In this document: positions 15,637 through 23,723 of the stretch, piece after piece
Layout: each line of letters opens with the position of its first letter
Position numbering within the stretch: the stretch's first letter is position 1
NCBI GenBank assembly: GCA_035288045.1
Contig: DATEBA010000012.1
Location: 1-64,000 of the forward strand
Direction of reading: 5' to 3'
Source of the DNA: DATEBA01 sp035288045
GTDB taxonomy: Bacteria; Actinomycetota; UBA4738; HRBIN12
Length of the DNA: 64,000 bases
Made by a program: the position numbers and the translations under genes
Notes under the pieces: generated by a model
Databases searched by the model: none
Seen by the model: only the letters and a program-made list of their open reading frames with translations
What the model was told of the DNA's origin: nothing

Positions 15637-16600
15637 GACTCTCGACCTGGCGGCGGAGGCGCTCCGCCGCGCCGACAGCGTGGCTCTCGCCTGTCACGTC
15701 AACCCGGACGCCGACGCGCTCGGCTCGATGCTCGGGCTGTCGAACTTCCTTCGGGCGAGGGGCGTCGAGACAGTGTGCTCGTTCGGGAACGACCCGTTCG
15801 AGCCGCCGCGCTGGTTGGACCTCCTCCCGGGGGCGGACGCCCTGGTCGCGCCGGCCTCTTTCCCCAAGGAACCACCGGTGCTCGTCACGCTGGACTGCGC
15901 CTCGATCGACCGGCTTGGGCCGCTCGCTGGGCGCGTCCGGAAGGCCTCGACGGTCATCTGGATCGACCACCACGTGAGCAACGACGGGCTCGGCACGATC
16001 CCGCTCGTCTCCCCGGCGGCCTCGTCCACCGCGGAGCTCGTCTACGGGCTGATCCGGAGGATGGGCGGCGAGATCCCGGGGGGCGCCGCCGCCTGCCTGT
16101 ACGCGGGGCTGGTCACCGACACGGGGCGGTTCCAGTACGAGGCCGTGAGGCCGGAAGTATTGCGACTCGCGGCCGAGCTCCGGGAGTTCCCCTTCGATCA
16201 CGCGAAGCTCGCGCGGGGCCTCTACGAGGACAACGGGATCGCCTACCTGCGCCTCCTCGGGTCGGCGCTTGGGCGCATGAAGCACGAGCCCGCCGTCGAT
16301 ATGGTCTGGACCTACCTGACCCGCGCCGATCTGGCCGATGCGGGGGTGCACCCGGCGGAGACCGACGACCTGATCGACGTGGTTCGCACGGCGCGAGAGG
16401 CCGACGTCACCGTGGTGCTCAAGCAGCAGCGCGACGGCAGGTTCAAGGTGAGCATGCGCTCGCGGGGCGGTCACGACCTCGCGACGATCGCCTCGGCAAA
16501 CGGCGGCGGCGGGCACCGGCTCGCGGCGGGGTACACGTCCGACCTCGGGCCGGCCGACACCATCGAGGCGCTGAAGCGATCTCTCCGGGGAGGGGCGTGA
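15629..16600 (+). CDS. nrnA: DHH-family phosphoesterase (NrnA-type oligoribonuclease / pAp phosphatase)
   Basis: 323-aa manganese phosphoesterase expected to degrade nano-RNAs and dephosphorylate 3'-phosphoadenosine 5'-phosphate. DHH domain: H23, D27 and D29 in CHVNPDADALGSM, and the DHH motif in WIDHHVSN near residues 112-116. DHHA1 domain: GGGHRLAAGY near the C terminus. The rbfA-nrnA-truB order is standard in actinobacteria. ATG 15629 overlaps rbfA and its stop overlaps the truB start. Substrate preference (oligonucleotide versus pAp or c-di-AMP products) is inferred from the family. Confidence 0.9.
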   Translation: MNETLDLAAEALRRADSVALACHVNPDADALGSMLGLSNFLRARGVETVCSFGNDPFEPPRWLDLLPGADALVAPASFPKEPPVLVTLDCASIDRLGPLAGRVRKASTVIWIDHHVSNDGLGTIPLVSPAASSTAELVYGLIRRMGGEIPGGAAACLYAGLVTDTGRFQYEAVRPEVLRLAAELREFPFDHAKLARGLYEDNGIAYLRLLGSALGRMKHEPAVDMVWTYLTRADLADAGVHPAETDDLIDVVRTAREADVTVVLKQQRDGRFKVSMRSRGGHDLATIASANGGGGHRLAAGYTSDLGPADTIEALKRSLRGGA

Positions 16601-17448
16601 ACGCGGGTCCCGAGGGCCTTCTCCTCGTCAACAAGCCCGAGGGCGTGACCTCCCACGATGTCGTCGACTCGGTGCGCCGGGCCCTGGGCACGCGAAAGGT
16701 CGGGCACGCGGGGACGCTCGACCCCATGGCGACGGGGCTCCTTCTGCTCGGCGTCGGACGTGCGACCCGGCTCCTCCGCTTCCTGTCGGAGCTCGACAAG
16801 ACCTACGAGGGCACGGCGCGGCTCGGCGAGGAGACGGACACGCTGGATGCCGAGGGCGCGCTCGTTAGGACGGCGCCGGTCGCCGCCGAAAGGTGCGACG
16901 TCGAGCGCGCGGCCCGGGCGCTGGTGGGGGAGTCCATGCAGCGACCACCCGCGTATTCGGCCGTGAAGGTGGGAGGCAAGAAGCTCTACGAGGCGGCGAG
17001 GCGAGGCGAGGCCGTCGAAGCCGAGGCCCGGCCGATCCGTATCGAGGCGTTCAACGTGTTCGGCTTCGACGGCCGGGACGTCGAGTTCCGGGTGACGTGC
17101 AGCAGCGGCACCTACGTGCGCGCGCTTGTGGCCGACCTCGGCAGCACGCTTGGGTGCGGTGCGTACCTCGTCAGGTTGGTTCGAACGAGCATCGGTGAGT
17201 TCGCGCTCGCCGGGGCCGGTCGGCCCGAGGCGCCCGGGGACCCGCTTCCTCTCGAGGCGGCCGTCGCGCACCTCCCCCGGCTGGACATCGATCAGGAGGA
17301 GGCGGTAGCCGCCTCGCACGGAAGGATCCTGGGTCCCGCTGGGATCGCCGGCCCCTACGGGGTCTTCGGTCCCGGCGACCGACTGATAGGCGTCTACCGG
17401 GATAGGGGCGCCCACGCGCGCCCGCTCGTGATCTTGGGCCCGGCCTGA
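16597..17448 (+). CDS. truB: tRNA pseudouridine(55) synthase
   Basis: Makes the universal pseudouridine 55 in the T loop of tRNAs; 283 aa. GTG 16597 (NAGPEGLLLVNKPEGVTSHDVV) overlaps the nrnA stop and has GGGGAGGGG before it. Catalytic Asp42 is in GHAGTLDPMATG. The YEGTARLGEETDTLDAEG and RPPAYSAVKVGGKKLYE segments are typical, and a short C-terminal PUA-like part follows. Last gene of the operon that starts at rimP; an open gap of about 90 bases follows. Confidence 0.95.
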   Translation: MNAGPEGLLLVNKPEGVTSHDVVDSVRRALGTRKVGHAGTLDPMATGLLLLGVGRATRLLRFLSELDKTYEGTARLGEETDTLDAEGALVRTAPVAAERCDVERAARALVGESMQRPPAYSAVKVGGKKLYEAARRGEAVEAEARPIRIEAFNVFGFDGRDVEFRVTCSSGTYVRALVADLGSTLGCGAYLVRLVRTSIGEFALAGAGRPEAPGDPLPLEAAVAHLPRLDIDQEEAVAASHGRILGPAGIAGPYGVFGPGDRLIGVYRDRGAHARPLVILGPA

Positions 17449-17539
17449 GAAGTCGGCCCGGTCTTTGCCGAGCCTTAGTCGAAGCTTTTCCGTCCCGGGA
17501 TGCGCCGGGTGGTGACTCTCGTCGATTTCACCTTATGAG

Positions 17540-18936
17540 ATGCGATCCGCGATCAGATCCCGTGGCGCACGTGGATGGGCGGTCGCCCCCGTGCTCGCTG
17601 CCGGGGTATTGCTTGCTCCGGTCCGCGGTGCCGCCACGTCCGCGGAGCCGCCCAGCGTGGTCATCATCTACACGGACGACCAGCGTGCCGACACCCTCTG
17701 GGCGATGCCGAACGTCCAGACGCTGCTCGCGGACCGCGGCGTCACCTTCACCAACGCGTTCGTCGTGAACCCGGTGTGTTGCCCTAGCCGCTCGAGCCTG
17801 CTGACCGGCAAGTATTCCCACTCGACCGGCGTGTGGCGCAACGTCATGCCCTACGGTGGATTCCCGGCACTGGACGACTCCTCGACGTTGGCGACGTGGC
17901 TTCGGGGGGCGGGGTACTCGACAGGCTTGTTAGGCAAGTACCTGAACGGCTATTGGGACGCGCCCACGTACGTGCCGCCGGGGTGGGACAGGTGGCGCGT
18001 TCCCGCGTTCTGGATACTACGACTACCAGCTGAACGTCGACGGGACCCTCGTGTCACACTGGGCGAGGCCCGCCGACTACTCAGCGGACGTGCTCGCCGG
18101 GTACGCCAAGTCGTTCCATCGACTCCACGACCGGCCCGCTGTTCATGTACTTCACGCCCTACGCGCCGCACGAGCCCGCGATCCCCGCGCCGCGTCACGA
18201 GACGGCCTTCTCTGACCTGGCCGCCTGGCGGCCGGCCAGCTACAACGAGGCCGACGTCTCCGACAAGCCTGCGTGGGGTCGGACGGGCCGGCTCTGGGGG
18301 GAGACGAAGCAGGCGAAGGTCGACGCGTTCCGCCTGAGCCAGCTCCGTTCGCTGCCGGCCGTCGACGAGGCGGTGGCCCGGATCGTGGCTGCTCTCGAAC
18401 GGACCGGCCGGCTGTCGAACACGATGATCGCCTACATGGGAGACAATGGTTTCGCGTGGGGCGAGCACCGCCTGAGAGGGGAGTTGATGGCGTACGAGGA
18501 AAGTATCCGCGTGCCCTTCGTGCTCAGGTACGACCCCCTCGTGAGCCTGGGCCGTGCGGACGAGCACTTCGTCCTCAACATCGACGTCGCACCGACGGCC
18601 GCCGAGATCGCCGGTGTGACGACGCCGGCCGTGGACGGCCAGAGCCCCGTGCCGCTGTTGACGAACGCGCGGACCGCATGGCGGACCGACTTCCTGGTCG
18701 AACGGTTGAAGAAGCCGGGGTCTCGGGTACCGAGCTATTGCGCGGTACGCGGGAAGCACGCGATGCTGATCGAATACGAGACCGGCGAACTGGAGCTGTA
18801 CGACCTCACGCAGGATCCCTTCGAACTCACCAACCTCGCGTCGGAGCCAAAGCACGCCCCGATGCTCGGGCGGTTGACGGACCGCCTTCGGGATCTGTGT
18901 AGCTCGCCGCCACCGGGCACGCCGCTGCCGCTCTGA
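17540..18936 (+). pseudogene. secreted sulfatase, interrupted by two frameshifts
   Basis: Type I sulfatase-like gene closely related to the next gene. It begins with a signal peptide, then VVIIYTDDQRADTLWAMP, the formylglycine motif CCPSRSSLLTG and ATWLRGAGYSTGLLGKYLNGYW. After ...GWDRWRVPA near 18005-18010 the reading frame moves by +1, continuing SGYYDYQLNVDG to GYAKSF. It shifts again by +1 at the ttcc of 18114-18117, continuing IDSTTGPLFMYFTPYAPHEP and open to 18936. Removing one base at each point restores a full-length protein that aligns with the neighbour, with no stop in any segment. It is either recently inactivated or carries two sequencing/assembly insertions. Confidence 0.85.
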
Positions 18937-19070
18937 CCCCGCTCGTTGGTACCAGGGGCTACCGGCCGCGAGATCCCGCCGAGGGGCCCCAGGCGTCCCC
19001 CCGGGATCCATACCGAGAAGTGTCCGGCCTCGGCCTTTAGTCCGTGGCGTCCCCTGCCGACAACGCTCTC

Positions 19071-20468
19071 ATGCGAGCGGTGGCGATCCGGCGAGTCGTG
19101 GTCCGGGTCCTGGTCCTCGGAACGGTTCTCCTCGGCCTCGTCCCGGCGCGCTCGGCGCAGGCCGCGCCGCCGGCCGATCCTCCGAGCGTCGTTGTCATCT
19201 ACTCGGACGATCAGCGGTTCGACACCCTGTGGGCGATGCCGACCGTGCAGGACAAGCTCGCCGCAAGAGGGATCACGTTCTCGAACGCCTTCGTCCCGAA
19301 CCCGTTGTGCTGCCCGAGCCGCGCGAGCCTACTCACCGGCAGGTACTCGCACAGCAACGGGGTCTGGAACAACGTTCCGCCCTACGGGGGATTCGATGCT
19401 TTCGACGACTCCGAGACGCTCGCCACCTGGCTGCAGGGCGCGGGCTACACCACTGGACTCTTCGGGAAGTACCTGAACCGCTACTGGTCCCACGCGGATT
19501 ACGTTCCGCCGGGGTGGGACCGCTGGGTGGCGTTCCCGCTGTCCGGCTACTTCGACTATCGTCTGAGCTTCGACGGAAACGTCGTCTCGTACCGGAGCGA
19601 TCCGTCCGATTACTCCACCGACGTGCTCGCCTCGGAGGTCGTGTCGTTCATCGAGAGCACGAACGGCCCGCTCTTCGCCTACTACGCGCCGTACGCGCCC
19701 CACGCGCCGTCGACCCCGGCGCCGCGGCACGAGGGTGCCTTCAAAGGAGTCGGGAAATGGAGGCCGGAGAGCTACGACGAGGCCGACGTTCTCGACAAGC
19801 CGAACTGGGTCCGTGCGCTCAAGCCCTGGGACCACGACAAGAGCTCAACCGTGGACTCACATCGCCGTGACCAGCTGGCGACGCTTCTAGCTCTCGACGA
19901 GGCAGTGGGGCATATCGTGGACGCGCTGAGGCGCACCGGGCGGCTGTCGAACACGATGGTCGTGTTCATGGGTGACAACGGCTACTCGCTCGGGGAGCAC
20001 CGCTGGAAGGGGAAGCACGCTCCGTACGAGGAGTCGATCCGGGTCCCGGCGGTCGTGCGCTACGACCCACTGATCGCGTCCGCCCGGACCGACGATCAAC
20101 TGGTGCTCAACATCGACGTGGCTCCAACCGCGCTCGAGCTCGCAGGCGTGGACGTTCCGGACCTCGACGGGAGGAGCCTCGTCCCGTTGTTCTCCGACCC
20201 GAGAGAGTCCTGGCGCTCCGACTTCTTGCTCGAGCGCCTGGCCAAGCCGACGAACCGTGTTCCGAGCTTCTGCGGGGTGCGAGGGGAGGAGCTCAAGTTC
20301 GTCGTCTACGAGACCGGCGAGCAGGAGCTTTACGATCTGGTCGCGGACCCGGGGGAGCTCCGTAACGTCGTCGACGAGTCCGCGTACGCGGACACGGCGG
20401 CGGCCATGCAAACGCGGACGTCCGAACTCTGCACGTCGCCCCCACCGGGGATGACCCTCCCGTTCTGA
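19071..20468 (+). CDS. secreted sulfatase (arylsulfatase/N-acetylglucosamine-6-sulfatase-like)
   Basis: 465-aa calcium-dependent sulfatase, probably exported: signal peptide MRAVAIRRVVVRVLVLGTVL up to about residue 31. The alkaline-phosphatase-like core has metal ligands in IYSDDQR (D46-D47), the formylglycine motif CCPSRASLLTG with the modified residue expected at C80, KYLNRYW, and the later VFMGDNGYSLGEH segment supplying Asp/Asn metal ligands. GTG 19044 is an alternative in-frame start; neither has a Shine-Dalgarno. Intact paralogue of the frameshifted gene upstream, so a tandem duplication. Activity needs a formylglycine-generating enzyme, not seen in this window. Substrate unknown. Confidence 0.88.
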   Translation: MRAVAIRRVVVRVLVLGTVLLGLVPARSAQAAPPADPPSVVVIYSDDQRFDTLWAMPTVQDKLAARGITFSNAFVPNPLCCPSRASLLTGRYSHSNGVWNNVPPYGGFDAFDDSETLATWLQGAGYTTGLFGKYLNRYWSHADYVPPGWDRWVAFPLSGYFDYRLSFDGNVVSYRSDPSDYSTDVLASEVVSFIESTNGPLFAYYAPYAPHAPSTPAPRHEGAFKGVGKWRPESYDEADVLDKPNWVRALKPWDHDKSSTVDSHRRDQLATLLALDEAVGHIVDALRRTGRLSNTMVVFMGDNGYSLGEHRWKGKHAPYEESIRVPAVVRYDPLIASARTDDQLVLNIDVAPTALELAGVDVPDLDGRSLVPLFSDPRESWRSDFLLERLAKPTNRVPSFCGVRGEELKFVVYETGEQELYDLVADPGELRNVVDESAYADTAAAMQTRTSELCTSPPPGMTLPF

Positions 20469-20493
20469 CCCTCTGAGCGGCTCCTGACTCCGG

Positions 20494-20499
20494 TACCCT
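20494..20499 (+). promoter_or_regulatory. -10 box of a leaderless ribF transcript
   Basis: TACCCT ends 7 bases before the ribF ATG, so the transcript probably starts at the start codon; there is no Shine-Dalgarno. Confidence 0.35.
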
Positions 20500-20506
20500 G
20501 CCCGCC

Positions 20507-21445
20507 ATGGACGTGGTGCGAGGCATCGAAGCGCTGCCGCTCGCGGCGGGCCAGGCGGTCGTCACGATCGGGTTCTTCGACGGGGTCCATCTCGGGCACC
20601 GTGCGGTCCTCGTCCGGACGGTCGACGCAGCCCGCGAGCGTGGCGTCCGCGCCGTCGCGGTCACCTTCGACCGTCACCCGAGGGAGATCCTCACGCCCGA
20701 CAACGTGCCGCGCCTCATCACGACCGTAGAGCGCAGGGCGTCGCTCATAGAGGCAGTGGGCATCGATACGCTGATCGTGCTGGAGTTCACCGAGGAACTG
20801 TCCCGCTGGCCCGCTGAGGAGTTCATGCGCCGCGTCCTCGCGGAGGGCCTAGCCGCCGTCCACGTCGTGGTCGGGGCCAACTTCACGTTCGGTCACCGCG
20901 CCCTCGGAACGGTCGAGACTCTGTCGAAGGAAGGCCCGACCCACGGGTTCACGGCCGAGGGCGTTGGTCTCCTCGACGTCGACGGGCGACGGATCTCGTC
21001 CTCCTCGGTGCGAGATGCGCTGGCGGAGGGAGACCTCGCCTGGCCGCAGACGGCGCTCGGCCGGCGGTTCGTGCTCGACGGCGAGGTCGTGCCCGGCCAC
21101 GGCCGCGGAAAGGAACTCGGCTTCCCTACGGCGAACCTCCGCACCTGGCCGCGCCTCCTTCTTCCGGGGGGAGGCATCTACGCCGGACGCGTCGAGCTGC
21201 ACGGGAGCCCCTACGTGGCCGCCATCAGCGTCGGCACCAACCCGACGTTCGGGGTCGAGCCCCTTCACGTCGAGGCCTACCTGCTCGAGTACGACGGGCA
21301 TGACCTGCGGGGCCAGCCGCTGTCGGTGGAGTTCTGGGCCAGGCTCCGCGACGAGGAGCGCTTCGTGTCCCCCGAGGCGCTCGTGCGGGCGATCTCGGAC
21401 GACGTCGAGCGGACGCGGGAGATCGTGTCGGGGCCGGATCGGTGA
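20507..21445 (+). CDS. ribF: bifunctional riboflavin kinase/FAD synthetase
   Basis: Phosphorylates riboflavin to FMN and adenylates FMN to FAD; 312 aa. N-terminal nucleotidyltransferase domain: VTIGFFDGVHLGHRAVL and VVGANFTFGHRALG. C-terminal flavokinase domain: HGRGKELGFPTANL, GGIYAGRVEL and VGTNPTFG. Located near truB and rpsO as in most actinobacteria. The next gene starts inside its stop codon. Confidence 0.95.
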   Translation: MDVVRGIEALPLAAGQAVVTIGFFDGVHLGHRAVLVRTVDAARERGVRAVAVTFDRHPREILTPDNVPRLITTVERRASLIEAVGIDTLIVLEFTEELSRWPAEEFMRRVLAEGLAAVHVVVGANFTFGHRALGTVETLSKEGPTHGFTAEGVGLLDVDGRRISSSSVRDALAEGDLAWPQTALGRRFVLDGEVVPGHGRGKELGFPTANLRTWPRLLLPGGGIYAGRVELHGSPYVAAISVGTNPTFGVEPLHVEAYLLEYDGHDLRGQPLSVEFWARLRDEERFVSPEALVRAISDDVERTREIVSGPDR

Positions 21446-22518
21446 CGGGACGCCACGCCCGCAGGAGCAAGGTCCCCTTAGGGATCGTGGTGGCGGTCCT
21501 CCTCCTGTCGGTCGCCGTGGGAATCATGTCGCGGAGCCCGGCGACCGGGCCCGCCGACGCTGTTGCGCCCCGAGCGGGGACCGCGTCGGCCGCTCCGGGG
21601 AGCGAAGCGCTCACTCCAGTTCGTCCCGAGGGCGCGCAGGAAGCGGCTCCTCCCGAGGAGTCCGGCGGACGCCTCGTGATCCACGGCGCAGGTGACGTGA
21701 ACGTCGACCCGACCTACATCCCCAACTTCCGGGCTCACGGGTACGGGTACGCCTGGTCCGGCCTCGGCGGGCTCTTCAGGCGCGACGACCTAACGGTGAT
21801 CAACCTCGAGTGCGCCGTGTCCGACCTGGGAGGCGCCGTGCCCAAGGAGTTCAACTTCCGCGGGGATCCCGCTGCCCTGCCGTCGATGCGCGAGGCCGGC
21901 GTCGAGGTGGCGAACCTAGGGAACAACCACGCTTACGACTACGGTCCCGATGCGCTGGTCGACACGATCCGGAACCTGCGCCGCAACGACATCGCTCCGG
22001 TGGGGGCCGGCGCCGACGAGGACGAGGCTCTGTCGCCGGCTCTGCTCGAGGTGAACGGGTGGACGGTTGCGGTCGTGGGCTTCGACCAGGTCGTGGACCC
22101 ATACCCCGACGCGATCGCGACGGAGGCGAAGCCAGGGACGGCAGCCGGGCACGACGCCGGCCTGATGGTGCGGGCCATCCGCGCTGCCGACCGCGGAGCC
22201 GACATCGTGATCGTCACGATCCACTGGGGTGTCGAGCTGGACACGCAGCCGCGGGCAGAGCAGGTCGCCCTCGGCCATAGATTCGTCGACGCCGGGGCCG
22301 ACGTCATATTCGGGCACCACTCCCACCGGCTCCAGCCGATGAGCACCTACAGGCGCCGCCCGATCTTCTGGGGACTCGGCAACTTCGTGTGGCCCTCGCT
22401 GTCGGTCGCCGGCTCCACGACCGCCGTCGCCGAGGTGGTGGTCTCGAAGCACGGCGTCTACCGCGGCGAGCTACTGCCCGCCTACATCCAGTCGAGCGGG
22501 CACCCCGTCCTTCGCTGA
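21442..22518 (+). CDS. CapA-family protein (poly-gamma-glutamate/capsule synthesis type metallophosphatase fold)
   Basis: 358-aa protein with an N-terminal membrane anchor (GIVVAVLLLSVAVGIM, about 14-30), a Pro/Ala/Glu-rich linker (about 35-75), then a CapA-type domain. Family motifs are IHGAGDVNVD, VINLECAVSDLG, VANLGNNHAYDYG, VIVTIHWGVELD and IFGHHSHRLQ. Those Asp, Asn and His residues are the expected metal-site ligands of the metallophosphatase-like fold. CapA proteins take part in poly-gamma-glutamate capsule production, but no CapB/CapC is present here, so the substrate is unknown. GTG 21442 overlaps the ribF stop. Confidence 0.82.
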   Translation: MTGRHARRSKVPLGIVVAVLLLSVAVGIMSRSPATGPADAVAPRAGTASAAPGSEALTPVRPEGAQEAAPPEESGGRLVIHGAGDVNVDPTYIPNFRAHGYGYAWSGLGGLFRRDDLTVINLECAVSDLGGAVPKEFNFRGDPAALPSMREAGVEVANLGNNHAYDYGPDALVDTIRNLRRNDIAPVGAGADEDEALSPALLEVNGWTVAVVGFDQVVDPYPDAIATEAKPGTAAGHDAGLMVRAIRAADRGADIVIVTIHWGVELDTQPRAEQVALGHRFVDAGADVIFGHHSHRLQPMSTYRRRPIFWGLGNFVWPSLSVAGSTTAVAEVVVSKHGVYRGELLPAYIQSSGHPVLR

Positions 22519-23246
22519 TGCCGAACCTGTCCGCCGGCCCGCTCGCGCTGGTGCTGCTCTCCGTCGCCATCGGGGGGACGATCCAGGGCGCGATCGGGTT
22601 CGGCTTTGCGCTGATTTGCGTCCCGGTGCTTGCGCTGGTGCTGCCCGAGGCCGTCCCGTTCACGGTGCTCTTCCTGGCATTGCCCTTGACGGTGTGGATG
22701 GCGCTGCGGGAGCGCGCCCACATCGACGTTCGGGGGTTCCTCTCGATCCTGGCCGGTAGGGTGCTCGGGACCGCGGCGGGCGTCTGGATCCTGGTCGCGG
22801 TTTCCTCGGGGGCCGTGTCGGTGCTGCTCGGGTCCCTGATCGTGGTCGCCGTGCTCGTGAGCGCCCTGGGGCTCGACGTCGAACCGACCCGCGGGATGAC
22901 CTTCGGGGCGGGGATCGTGTCCGGGGTCATGGGAACCGCCTCGGCGATCGGCGGACCCGCGCTCGTCGTGGTCTACCAGCGCCGGCCGGGACCGGAGCTC
23001 CGTTCGACGCTCGCGCTCTCGTTCACGGTCGGGCTTCTCATGTCGATCGGCGCGCTTCTCGCGGCGGGGGAGATCCGCGCATGGCACGCCGTGCTGGCCC
23101 TCGAGCTGCTGCCCGCACTCGGTCTCGGCCTGTGGCTTTCTCGATCGATCGCCCGGTTCCTCGACGCCCGCTGGCTCCGGCCGGCAGTGCTCGCGTTCGC
23201 CCTCCTCGCGGGCGTCGTCATCGCGGTCCGCGGGGTCCTCGGGTGA
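22518..23246 (+). CDS. TauE/SafE-family membrane transporter
   Basis: 242-aa integral membrane protein with about eight predicted helices (for example LALVLLSVAIGGTIQGAIGFGFALI and the second-repeat GAGIVSGVMGTASAIGGPALVVVY). The paired GxxxGxxGFGxxL / SGVMGTASAIGGP patterns are characteristic of TauE/SafE permeases, which export sulfite or organosulfonates. The actual substrate is not evident; two sulfatase genes lie 2-5 kb upstream, a loose hint at sulfur chemistry only. ATG 22518 overlaps the preceding stop (TGATG). Confidence 0.85.
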   Translation: MPNLSAGPLALVLLSVAIGGTIQGAIGFGFALICVPVLALVLPEAVPFTVLFLALPLTVWMALRERAHIDVRGFLSILAGRVLGTAAGVWILVAVSSGAVSVLLGSLIVVAVLVSALGLDVEPTRGMTFGAGIVSGVMGTASAIGGPALVVVYQRRPGPELRSTLALSFTVGLLMSIGALLAAGEIRAWHAVLALELLPALGLGLWLSRSIARFLDARWLRPAVLAFALLAGVVIAVRGVLG

Positions 23247-23257
23247 GCCCGAGGGCC
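23234..23257 (+). terminator. hairpin at the end of the TauE-like gene
   Basis: CCTCGGG (23237-23243) pairs perfectly with CCCGAGG (23248-23254); with a wobble pair the stem extends to 10 bp. The tauE stop codon sits in the 4-base loop region. No T-run follows, so it may be a weak terminator or a processing/stability hairpin in front of rpsO, whose likely -10 (TAGCCT, 23263-23268) begins right after it. Confidence 0.4.
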
Positions 23258-23280
23258 TGTGGTAGCCTCATCCGGAACCC

Positions 23281-23550
23281 ATGGCGCTTCCCACCGAACG
23301 CAAATCCCAGATCGTCGCCGAATACAGGCGCTCCGAAACCGACACCGGTTCGACCGAGGTCCAGGTCGCGGTGCTCACCAAGCGGATCGAGGAGCTCACC
23401 GAGCACCTCAAGGCCCACAAGAAGGACCACGCTTCCCGGCGGGGCCTGCTCCAGCTGGTCGGCCGGCGCCGGCGTCTGCTCGAGTACCTGAAGCGCGAGG
23501 ACATCGCCCGCTACCGTGAGCTGATCTCCCGACTGGGGCTCCGGCGATAG
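23281..23550 (+). CDS. rpsO: 30S ribosomal protein S15
   Basis: 89-aa primary 16S rRNA-binding protein, exact family length. MALPTERKSQIVAEYRRSETDTGSTEVQVAVLTKRI and HKKDHASRRGLLQLVGRRRRLLEYLK are diagnostic. A likely -10 TAGCCT lies 12 bases upstream. Followed by a structured leader and pnp, as in most bacteria. Confidence 0.97.
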   Translation: MALPTERKSQIVAEYRRSETDTGSTEVQVAVLTKRIEELTEHLKAHKKDHASRRGLLQLVGRRRRLLEYLKREDIARYRELISRLGLRR

Positions 23551-23563
23551 GAGGGATGCGAAC

Positions 23564-23720
23564 GACCGACTAGTCCGACAGGGCGAGGGGCTGCCCGGGT
23601 CGGTTATCAGTTGCGAGCTCCCGAGCCGCGCTCGGGCGCCCACCACTGAGAACCGGCCGACTCCTCGCCCCGAGCACCCGGAGCGCGCGCCCGGCGCGCC
23701 CCCACGGCAAGGAGGAACGG
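23564..23720 (+). ncRNA. structured pnp leader (Actino-pnp-like candidate)
   Basis: The 173-base gap between rpsO and pnp folds by eye into nested helices. P1 is ACCGAC/GTCGGT (23565-23570 with 23599-23604). P2 inside it is GGGC/GCCC (23581-23584 with 23593-23596). P3 is TCAGT/ACTGA (23607-23611 with 23645-23649), enclosing CCCGAG/CTCGGG (23620-23625 with 23631-23636). An RNA motif named Actino-pnp is known in the 5' UTR of actinobacterial exoribonuclease genes; position and gene fit, but I cannot check its consensus. The 15-mer at 23598-23612 recurs in the dapA-rnj leader. It ends with the strong SD in GGCAAGGAGGAACG. Confidence 0.5.
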
Positions 23721-23723
23721 CAG

